Assembly: GCF_002836205.1 (NCBI RefSeq)
Contig: NZ_PJBE01000012.1
Coordinates: 620,001-684,000, forward strand
Length of the DNA: 64,000 nucleotides
From: Shewanella sp. Choline-02u-19
GTDB lineage: Bacteria > Pseudomonadota > Gammaproteobacteria > Enterobacterales > Shewanellaceae
Reading direction: 5' to 3'
Of this stretch, positions 27,090-34,134 are shown piece after piece. Every line of letters starts with the position of its first letter. The first letter of the stretch is position 1. Both the position numbers and the translations under genes were made by a program. Under the pieces are notes generated by a model that had not been told where the DNA came from, did not search any database, and saw only the letters and a program-made list of their open reading frames with translations.

Positions 27090-27977
27090 TTACGTAACAA
27101 GGAGTATTTCAGATTGCCTTGGTACCTTACTTAAATCAAACTGACTGATAGCCTGTTCTAGCATCTTGCTGGCTTGTCTTTCTGGGGTCACTTCTGTTTG
27201 GCCCAAAAAGCGTAATGCCGCATTAATGCTGGCTTGCGGCTTTACAACATCAATTGCTGCCGCATGGTTTTGCTTGGATAACTTGCGGCCTTTTTCTGCA
27301 CATGCTAACGGCAGATGAAGCCAATTTGGACTTGGATGCTTCAACAGTTTAAACAGACTTTCTTGACGGCAAGTGGGCTCGAGCAGATCTGAGCCTCTCA
27401 CCACCTCGGTGATCTGTTGGTGGATATCGTCAAGCACCACCGCTAACTGGTAGGCGTAGAGGCCGTCACTGCGTTTAATAATGAAATCTTCAGCAGCAAA
27501 TTGACTATCGACTTTAACCACACCTTTTATCTGATCTAAAAATTGTGCCACGCCATAGTGGTTGCGAATACGGATAGCGCCCACTTTATGCGGCTGCGCA
27601 AGTCTTCCGCAACGGCCATCATAACTGCCCCCCATGGCTTTTATCTGCTTGCGGCTACATTGACAATAATAAGCTTGGTTTGTCGCCAGCCATTGGGTGA
27701 TCTGTTGCTGATAAATATCAAGGCGTTGGCTTTGATAGACTACTGAGTTGTCCCAGTGCAGGCCGTACGCTTCTAATGTGCTAAGAATTTGATGACTAGC
27801 ACCGGCAATCTCTCGTGGTGGATCGATATCTTCGATACGCACCAACCACTGGCCATTCATGGAACGCGCACGCAAAAAACTGCCGAGGGCAGCAATCAAT
27901 GAACCAAAATGAAGTGGACCAGAAGGGGACGGTGCAAAGCGACCGATATAAGCTGTTGAGTTAACCATTAGAGACAT
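27090..27977 (-). CDS. gluQRS: Glutamyl-Q tRNA(Asp) synthetase
   Basis: This truncated glutamyl-tRNA synthetase relative (295 residues) attaches glutamate to the queuosine base of tRNA(Asp). It keeps IGRFAPSPSGPLHFGSLIAALGSFL (HIGH-type), a zinc-site region CQCSRKQIK...CGR, SDGLYAYQLAVVLDD and the KMSKS-type KLSKQNH, but lacks the anticodon-binding half, as expected. The start could be the ATG at 27977 or the one at 27968, which better matches E. coli length; neither has a good ribosome-binding site. It follows dksA, as in many gammaproteobacteria. Confidence 0.92.
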   Translation of the reverse strand: MSLMVNSTAYIGRFAPSPSGPLHFGSLIAALGSFLRARSMNGQWLVRIEDIDPPREIAGASHQILSTLEAYGLHWDNSVVYQSQRLDIYQQQITQWLATNQAYYCQCSRKQIKAMGGSYDGRCGRLAQPHKVGAIRIRNHYGVAQFLDQIKGVVKVDSQFAAEDFIIKRSDGLYAYQLAVVLDDIHQQITEVVRGSDLLEPTCRQESLFKLLKHPSPNWLHLPLACAEKGRKLSKQNHAAAIDVVKPQASINAALRFLGQTEVTPERQASKMLEQAISQFDLSKVPRQSEILLVT

Positions 27978-27982
27978 TTAGA

Positions 27983-28010
27983 AACAAAAGAGCGGAGCAT
28001 AACGCTCCGC
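27983..28010 (-). terminator. Terminator after dksA
   Basis: GCGGAGC and GCTCCGC (27992-27998, 28004-28010) form a 7-bp stem with a 5-base loop; on the minus strand TCTTTTGTTT follows. It lies 15 bases after the dksA stop and just before gluQRS, so it may partly separate the two genes. Confidence 0.75.
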
Positions 28011-28025
28011 ACCTTAAGATAGCGA

Positions 28026-28469
28026 TTATCCCGCCATCTGCTTTTCTTTGATCTCAGCAAGCGTCTTACAGTCGATACATTGATCGGCTGTTGGACGAGC
28101 TTCTAATCGACGGATACCGATTTCGATACCGCAAGAGTTACAGAAGCCGAAATCATCTTCTTCGATTATCTGTAGCGTCTTTTCAATCTTTTTGATTAGT
28201 TTACGTTCTCTATCGCGAGCACGTAATTCTAAACTAAACTCTTCTTCCTGAGCTGCACGATCGACAGGATCTGGGAAATTAGCCGCTTCGTCTTGCATAT
28301 GGTTAAGAGTGCGGTCAACTTCTTCGCGCAATTGGTTACGCCAAGCTTCAAGAATCGTCTTAAAGTGACCCAACTGGTCCTCGTTCATGTACTCCTCACC
28401 GGGCTTTTCTTGGTAAGGTAATACACCTGCGATAGCGAGCACACCGAGTTTTTTAGTGCCTTCTGGCAT
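28026..28469 (-). CDS. dksA: RNA polymerase-binding transcription factor DksA
   Basis: The 147-residue protein inserts a coiled coil into the RNA polymerase secondary channel and works with ppGpp in the stringent response. Coiled-coil tip DPVDRAAQEEEFSLELRARDRERKL (with the key DxxDxA motif, about residues 67-73) and the four-cysteine zinc finger CNSC...CIDC are intact, as is the C-terminal TLAEIKEKQMAG. The start at 28469 (MPEGTKKLGVLAIAG) has GGAG ahead and matches the family length; seven upstream in-frame codons are excluded. Confidence 0.96.
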   Translation of the reverse strand: MPEGTKKLGVLAIAGVLPYQEKPGEEYMNEDQLGHFKTILEAWRNQLREEVDRTLNHMQDEAANFPDPVDRAAQEEEFSLELRARDRERKLIKKIEKTLQIIEEDDFGFCNSCGIEIGIRRLEARPTADQCIDCKTLAEIKEKQMAG

Positions 28470-28629
28470 AACGCATCTCCTGTTAATCATTTGCGTTGTA
28501 GGGCGTCTGTATAATAACGGGCGCTATCTATACCAGAAACCCTCGAGATAGGCAAATAATTTATATTATCTGCACTCGATTCTTTGACTATGTCTTCTAT
28601 TAAGAACAATTTCAACTGTATATTCTGAA

Positions 28630-29334
28630 TTAGAGCTTAACTGGACAGGATTTAACCAAACGGGACGCTGAGGGCGACAGCTCGGCACTATAGGCTAATA
28701 TCTCTACTCCAGCTGAATATGCTTCATCGAGTAATGCAGCATAAACAGGATCAATATGCGCTGCAGCTTTAACGGAATCTATTCCTGTATGCTGCACAAC
28801 GAACAATAATACAGCTCTATGGCCCAAGGTCACCATTTCCATCAATTCGCGTAAATGTTTTTGGCCACGAGTGGTCACCGCATCTGGAAAGTATCCTTGC
28901 CCATGCTCAAGTAAGGTGCAACTTTTAACCTCTACATAGCAACTGGCTTTGTTGTTACCTTCTAATAAGATGTCTATTCGGCTGTTTTCACTACCATACT
29001 TTACTTCGCGGCGTAATGACGCATAACCGGTTAGTTCTGTTATTACGCCGGTATTAATCGCTTCTTCGGCTAAGGTATTTGCACGACCAGTATTGATGCC
29101 TATCATATCGCCACTTGGCGTTTCAGCGAGCTCCCAAGTACGGCTATATTTTCGCTTTGGGTTATCAGAGACTGAAAACCACACTTTGCTATCTGGAAAT
29201 AAGCAATTACGCATCGAACCAGTATTAGGGCAGTGGATAGTCACTTCGCTGCCATCCTCGAGAGTGATATCGGTTAGAAAACGTTTATATCGTTGAATGA
29301 GGATCCCACTATCAAATACGGGGTTAAACTCCAT
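28630..29334 (-). CDS. sfsA: Sugar fermentation stimulation protein SfsA
   Basis: The 234-residue protein has an N-terminal OB-like segment (LIQRYKRFLTDITLEDGSEVTIHCPNTGSMRNC) and a C-terminal nuclease-like fold (SRIDILLEGNNKASCYVEVKSCTLLE, PDAVTTRGQKHLRELMEM). SfsA binds nucleic acid and was first linked to maltose gene expression in E. coli; its exact role is unsettled. It lies 160 bases upstream of dksA on the same strand, the usual arrangement. Confidence 0.92.
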   Translation of the reverse strand: MEFNPVFDSGILIQRYKRFLTDITLEDGSEVTIHCPNTGSMRNCLFPDSKVWFSVSDNPKRKYSRTWELAETPSGDMIGINTGRANTLAEEAINTGVITELTGYASLRREVKYGSENSRIDILLEGNNKASCYVEVKSCTLLEHGQGYFPDAVTTRGQKHLRELMEMVTLGHRAVLLFVVQHTGIDSVKAAAHIDPVYAALLDEAYSAGVEILAYSAELSPSASRLVKSCPVKL

Positions 29335-29521
29335 TTTAGCTACCTAATGACGACTATATTGCCGCTAGATTAACAGAGTTTTTCGGGAGGATTGGAGAAT
29401 AATGCATAGGTACGGGTTGAGATTAAATAATTAAGAAACGGTTAGTATTCTAAAATGAGCTCAACTATTTAATACCCGACTTTAGATATTACAGGCGATC
29501 CAGTAAACTCAGCTAAAAATA

Positions 29522-29787
29522 ATACCAATCTCATCAAACATATGAGCATTCAGCGGGAATTCAAAGCTCTGTAAGCCAGGCGGATGATTGAAGTTAATAG
29601 TTATTCTATACCGAGAGCATCTAACGTAGCATACAGGGCTTTGAAACCCGCACTACGTGAGCCACTCAGGCATTCCACTTCTACGTTACATTGAATTAAA
29701 AGGGAATAACCATTTCTTCATCAATGTGCCTTGAATTGAAAAGCTTGAGTGGCTCTGAATTGACTAGATGTTTAATAGGATTGGTAT
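29522..29787. mobile_element. MITE-like element, 266 bp
   Basis: The ends are imperfect inverted repeats beginning ATACCAATC (left) and ending GATTGGTAT (right), with similarity over about 30 bases including an ATTCAG block. Inner segments (around 29598 and 29699, GTTATTC and GAATAAC) are also complementary, so the whole can fold on itself. It has no ORF. Related ends occur at 33432-33473 and 53605-53662. It fills most of the 500-base gap before pepB. Confidence 0.65.
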
Positions 29788-29841
29788 CATAAACGAGTCG
29801 AGAGCACCCTTGCTGATCGATTCACATTTTAAGGACCTAAA

Positions 29842-31119
29842 ATGACGAATTTAATGAAAGTTACCCTCACCCAAGAAGTACCTGCTGCTCACTGGGGAAA
29901 AGCCAATGTTACTTTTCAAAACGATGTGGCTTCAATCCATATCAAAGCGGGGGATATTCAGCGTCAAGTGCAACAAGCTGCCCGTAAGCTTCAAGGACAA
30001 GGCGTTAGTGCCGTTGCACTAGAAGGCAACTTATGGACTGTTGATGCGCAATGGGCCTTTGCTCAAGGCTTTGCTACCGCTAAAAAGCAGCCACAAATAC
30101 AGTGGACCGGTGACGATTCGGCAAAGACCTTACTTGCCAACCGTTTAGAGAGTGCCAACTTTGCCCGTAAATTGATTAACGAAACGCCGGAAAATTTGTC
30201 ACCAATGGTGTTAGCCACTGAAGCGGCAAAATGGTTGAGTGATATTGGCGGCGACAACATTAGCTACCGCATTATTGAAGGCGAAGCATTATTAGAACAC
30301 CAGTGGATAGGTATCCACGCGGTAGGCCGTGGTAGTGAACGTCCACCTGCATTGCTTGAAGTTGATTTCAACCCATCGGCAGCCGATGCCGACGTTGCTG
30401 TAGCACTCGTGGGTAAAGGGATCACTTTCGACTCTGGTGGTTACAGCATTAAAGGTTCAGAAGGTATGCTCGGCATGAAGTGCGATATGGGCGGTGCAGC
30501 CACCGTAACCGCCGCACTTGGTTTAGCGATTAAGTCAGGCCTTAACAAACGCGTTAAGCTCTTTTTATGCTGCGCTGAGAACTTAATCAGTGGCCATGCT
30601 TATAAGCTGGGCGACATTTTAACCTACAAAAATGGCGTAACTGTTGAAGTGGTTAATACTGACGCTGAAGGTCGTTTAGTGCTGGCTGATGGTCTGCAAG
30701 CCGCATCAGAAACGGGCGCGTCATTAATTATCGATGCTGCCACTCTAACGGGTGCTGCCGTTATGGCGGTTGGCACTAACTACAATGCTATTTTCTCTCC
30801 TAAAGCTGAAATCTTGGCATTAGCGCAACAAAAAGCCATTGCCGCTTGCGAGCGAGTTTGGCCTTTGCCACTTGATCCTTGGCATATGGACAGTTGTCCA
30901 AGTCCTTATGCTGATACTGCTAACAGCCGAGCGATGAAGGGTGGCGGTGCCGGTGGTGCTTCAAATGCAGCGGGTTTCCTATGGCGCTTTGTTGCCCCAG
31001 ATGCTAACTGGTTGCACGTTGATCTCGCGTCGGCATTCTCAGACTCAGGTGATGCATTATGGGCTGCAGGTGCAACGACTCATGGCGTACTGACGATTGC
31101 TGGATTATTGGAAGACTAG
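29842..31119 (+). CDS. pepB: Peptidase B, M17 leucyl aminopeptidase family
   Basis: The 425-residue metallopeptidase releases N-terminal residues from peptides. Two-metal ligands sit in LVGKGITFDSGGYSIKGSEGMLGMKCDMGGAA and in the family signature VVNTDAEGRLVLADGL (about residue 270). Length and wording are close to E. coli PepB (427 residues) rather than PepA. The usual MKSDMGG reads MKCDMGG here, a small variation next to the metal site. ATG at 29842 follows AAGGA. A terminator closes the single-gene unit. Confidence 0.9.
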   Translation: MTNLMKVTLTQEVPAAHWGKANVTFQNDVASIHIKAGDIQRQVQQAARKLQGQGVSAVALEGNLWTVDAQWAFAQGFATAKKQPQIQWTGDDSAKTLLANRLESANFARKLINETPENLSPMVLATEAAKWLSDIGGDNISYRIIEGEALLEHQWIGIHAVGRGSERPPALLEVDFNPSAADADVAVALVGKGITFDSGGYSIKGSEGMLGMKCDMGGAATVTAALGLAIKSGLNKRVKLFLCCAENLISGHAYKLGDILTYKNGVTVEVVNTDAEGRLVLADGLQAASETGASLIIDAATLTGAAVMAVGTNYNAIFSPKAEILALAQQKAIAACERVWPLPLDPWHMDSCPSPYADTANSRAMKGGGAGGASNAAGFLWRFVAPDANWLHVDLASAFSDSGDALWAAGATTHGVLTIAGLLED

Positions 31120-31197
31120 TCTTTAGAGTATTAGGAGCACAACATTGATTGTGTCTTTACTGTAGCGCAGGCTATATACAGTAATATCTCTATTATG

Positions 31198-31226
31198 AAG
31201 CCACCTTATTTATAGGTGGCTTTTTT
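31198..31226 (+). terminator. Rho-independent terminator after pepB
   Basis: AAGCCACCT/AGGTGGCTT (31198-31206, 31214-31222) with a 7-base loop and a T run. The same stem sequence, GCCACCT/AGGTGGC, reappears in the terminator at 32677. Confidence 0.9.
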
Positions 31227-31414
31227 ATAGCTGACTTTTTAGCGTGATAGGCCGCTGATTATAAAAGTTAATACTTATCTTGCTGAAATGACCATGATTC
31301 AAATTCCCGCTCTTTTAAGTGAGTCCCCCCTGAAAACAGTCTTTGCTAAAACAGCACTTATGTTGCATTATTGTTAACTATTGGTTTTTTTACTTAAGTG
31401 TTGGTTTGCCGTCC

Positions 31415-32338
31415 ATGAAGCTTAGTTTTAGTGAATTCTCTATCGATCGTGAAACAGCCGAAGTGTTAATTAATGGCACTATTTATGCTATTGATGAGCG
31501 TAATATTATGCTTATTCAGTTGCTCGCTAATAGTTATCCAGAATATTGTTCAAAACAAGATTGCTTAGACAAAATATGGGTAGGCACAGTGGTGTCGGAC
31601 ATGTCATTGTCTAAACTGGTTTCAGATACGCGTAAGATTTTTAGTAAAGCAGGTTATTCAGAACCATTGATTCAGACTGTTCATGGTCGAGGTTATCGGC
31701 TCGAACATGTACTCGGAAAGCAGCTCTCACTGCAGACTCAACCTTCAACTGCAGATGGTCTTGCTGCTAGCTCTCAAGCAGCACAAAAGACACCCTTCAC
31801 TTCGGCCCCCTTTATTGAGCGACGTAAAAAAATTGCGCCTATTTCATGGTGGGAAATTTTTGCTAAAGTATTGATTGCATTATTGCTGGTACTCGCGTTG
31901 ATTTTCCAGTTTTGGTTAGGCGGAGCCAATAGCGATTCAGTCACGACACAAACGAAAAATCTCAATTATAGTGAGCCAACAAAAGCCCTGGGTCGAGTAC
32001 TTTGGGTTGACGATCACCCTGAGAATAACTTGGCTGAAAAAGCCTATTTAGAAGAGAAAAATATTGGTGTTTATAACACTGTCACCTCAGAAGAAGCGCT
32101 CATGCTGTTATCTATGTATCACTACCAAGCGGTGATTTCAGATATGGGACGGCATGGTGATTCACTCGCGGGGCTTAAGCTGCTGCAAGCCATTCGTGCC
32201 GCTGGATATGATACTGACTTTTATCTGTACACTTATGTGGAGTCACCCGGCGTGATTGATGCCATTGCTCAGAGTGGTGGTCAAGCCGTTGTTATTGATA
32301 GCGATGCCTTGTATGAGTTGATATTGGCTCATTTTTAA
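31415..32338 (+). CDS. Membrane wHTH (ToxR/CadC-type) regulator with C-terminal receiver-like domain
   Basis: From the ATG at 31415 the protein has 307 residues: an OmpR-type winged-helix DNA-binding domain (1-100, ending IQTVHGRGYRLE), a linker, one membrane helix (about 148-168, preceded by ERRKK), and a C-terminal response-receiver-like domain (194-307: VLWVDDHPENN, D243 in ISDMG, T273). The positive-inside rule puts the DNA-binding part in the cytoplasm and the receiver in the periplasm, where phosphorylation is not expected. The conserved receiver lysine is absent. An upstream start at 31343 would add 24 unlikely residues. Targets unknown. Confidence 0.75.
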   Translation: MKLSFSEFSIDRETAEVLINGTIYAIDERNIMLIQLLANSYPEYCSKQDCLDKIWVGTVVSDMSLSKLVSDTRKIFSKAGYSEPLIQTVHGRGYRLEHVLGKQLSLQTQPSTADGLAASSQAAQKTPFTSAPFIERRKKIAPISWWEIFAKVLIALLLVLALIFQFWLGGANSDSVTTQTKNLNYSEPTKALGRVLWVDDHPENNLAEKAYLEEKNIGVYNTVTSEEALMLLSMYHYQAVISDMGRHGDSLAGLKLLQAIRAAGYDTDFYLYTYVESPGVIDAIAQSGGQAVVIDSDALYELILAHF

Positions 32339-32676
32339 AAGAAGCAGATGATTCATTAAAGCGAATTATCTAAAGAAAAAGTAAGACATTTAAGTATTTA
32401 GCCTCGTAATAATTAAAAACCTATCGAAACAATACCTATTAATACCAGCCAAAGCTAAAAATAATTTAACATTCAAAGCGTTGATTTAAATGTATTTAAT
32501 TAAAATTCATAATATTTCAAACTAATTCAGAGTTTCTCAATGGGTAAATTGAGATCTCTATGATATTTATATGGTTAACAAGTCATTAAGACTTAGCGCT
32601 AATACTTCCTAATACCCTTCTATGGTCTTAAAAGTTACTGACCATTAAATGAAAAGTTTTCACAGTTCTTCGATTA
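32339..32676. other. Gene-free AT-rich region before an orphan terminator
   Basis: No ORF with a ribosome-binding site is visible in these 340 bases, yet a strong terminator follows at 32677. It may be the long 3' untranslated region of the wHTH-receiver gene or may contain a small RNA. Confidence 0.4.
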
Positions 32677-32704
32677 GCCACCTACATATAGGTGGCATTT
32701 TTTT
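32677..32704 (+). terminator. Strong orphan rho-independent terminator
   Basis: GCCACCTA and TAGGTGGC (32677-32684, 32689-32696) form a perfect 8-bp stem with a CATA loop followed by ATTTTTTT. It is 340 bases past the nearest upstream gene. Confidence 0.85.
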
Positions 32705-32771
32705 GCAAAAAAGTTAATGTTCAGTACTTGTTTAAGTCGCTCGTTCAGTACCGCATTAACTCTCTAATCTA

Positions 32772-33046
32772 GGGGGGCTGTTGATCTTTCGAGCTTAGTT
32801 TTTGTTCGACTCATTCCCGTAAAGAATAATGATTTTAGGTCAAGGATTGCTAGCTAAGCGAAAAGCGCGTAACGCGTTCTAGTCATAAAAGACTAAAAGC
32901 ATTGAAACGAACCCTAAGGGCCGCGCTTCTGCTATTTTTACGGTGTTGTAGGCTATTTGTGGAGAATGACTAAACGACATAGTCTCCGTCTTGTCAAAAT
33001 AGCCAATAAACGGCGGCAAAAACAACCGTGAAAGATCAACAGCCCC
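32772..33046. mobile_element. 275-bp MITE-like element with 17-bp terminal inverted repeats
   Basis: GGGGCTGTTGATCTTTC at 32774 is the exact complement of GAAAGATCAACAGCCCC at 33030-33046. TA flanks each side (32770-32771 and 33047-33048), the duplication expected of IS630/Tc1-mariner type transposition. The left end carries two extra G. The interior has no ORF with a start signal. It ends 6 bases from the stop codon of the next leftward gene. Confidence 0.7.
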
Positions 33047-33052
33047 TAATGT

Positions 33053-33364
33053 TTAATCAAGAAAACCATCGTGGATAAATAGATGCTTAGTTTGATTGAA
33101 GCTTGCTTCGCTGCAATTGACAAAATCAATAGCGTGCTGGGCATTGTCTAAGCGAAATTTGTCCGTTTTTGCAATTTCATATTCGTTCATCACGATATTC
33201 ATCGCTTCTTGAGTCCATTCCGGCTCACCTTTACCAATAACCACTTCTGGTGGATCGTAATGCGTCACCATCCAATTTTGCAGCTCTTCGGCTGAAATTT
33301 TCCCGAGTTTCCAAGATGATAAAAGATCGGTAAGTTGTACTTTAGTAATTTGCGATGTTGTCAT
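33053..33364 (-). CDS. Hypothetical protein of 103 residues
   Basis: A small soluble protein, acidic and largely helical, with no signal or membrane segment. It starts MTTSQITKVQLTDLLSSWK and contains WMVTHYDPPEVVIGKGEPEW. I do not recognise the family. It is leftward, 90 bases downstream of the thpR gene, so the two may share a transcript. A MITE-like element lies directly behind its stop. Confidence 0.6.
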   Translation of the reverse strand: MTTSQITKVQLTDLLSSWKLGKISAEELQNWMVTHYDPPEVVIGKGEPEWTQEAMNIVMNEYEIAKTDKFRLDNAQHAIDFVNCSEASFNQTKHLFIHDGFLD

Positions 33365-33431
33365 GATTTAACCCTATTGACGCTGATGCGGCATAGATTA
33401 GCTTACTTTGCGAAAGCGAGAAAGATTAATA

Positions 33432-33473
33432 CTTGTTCCCGCTGAATGAGCAACTATTTAATAGAATTGATAT
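33432..33473. repeat. Single end of the ATACCAATY-type dispersed repeat
   Basis: The stretch TTCCCGCTGAATGAGC followed by AACTATTTAATAGAATTGATAT matches the end of the 29522 element (with TTCCCGCTGAATG) and the right arm at 53637. It overlaps the last codons and stop of the thpR gene. Confidence 0.55.
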
Positions 33474-33987
33474 CGCTCAGTGACCAAGAATGCAGTATCG
33501 GATATTCAACGCCATTTGTACCCGCAAACGATTCAAAAAGGTGCAGTACCGTTGGCTGTAATAATATCGGTTGAAACGTAACATCATTGAGCATGACTTT
33601 TGCTTTTCTAGCCAGTGTTATATGTGGATTATAGTGATGTTCACTTTGATGAAGGCCGTGCTGCTGAGCAATCAATTGCGCTGTCTTAGCCAGCGCCATT
33701 AGATTAGGATCAGATGCAGTTCCTTTAAGGCAAAGTATTTTGGGCTTTTGCCAATGCTCAATAAGATCGAGTGTAACTTTAAAACGAGGTTTGTTGAGGG
33801 CGTCAACTCTTAAGATCAGTGCATCAATGGTTTTATTGCTGGCTTGTCCTAAAAAAGCCAAGGTCATGTGCAAGTTGTCACGAGGCACCAATCTAATGCT
33901 TATCGGCAGTTGCTGCTGTATCGCTTCAATATACTGAGCTTGTTTCGGCGTCAATGAGAAGCCTAAAAATACTCTTTTATCTGCCAT
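33454..33987 (-). CDS. thpR: RNA 2',3'-cyclic phosphodiesterase (ThpR/LigT)
   Basis: The 177-residue 2H phosphoesterase opens 2',3'-cyclic phosphates on RNA ends. Both HxT motifs are present: NLHMTLAFLG (about residue 41) and YNPHITLARK (about residue 125). N-terminal VFLGFSLTPKQAQYI is typical. The last residues (SDINSIK) and the stop lie within a dispersed-repeat end, so the original C-terminus may have been altered. It lies divergent from hrpB. Confidence 0.88.
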   Translation of the reverse strand: MADKRVFLGFSLTPKQAQYIEAIQQQLPISIRLVPRDNLHMTLAFLGQASNKTIDALILRVDALNKPRFKVTLDLIEHWQKPKILCLKGTASDPNLMALAKTAQLIAQQHGLHQSEHHYNPHITLARKAKVMLNDVTFQPILLQPTVLHLFESFAGTNGVEYPILHSWSLSDINSIK

Positions 33988-34134
33988 TTTTTAGATCCGC
34001 TGTGTTTTGTTGAGAGAAAAGATCTATGGGTAGTTTAGCCTGCAGAGGCTTTTAGCGTACACTGCGGGATAATTATTACTTCAATATGCCATGATTTAAA
34101 GTGTCATATTGAGCCGCATAACGAAAAGAACCCT

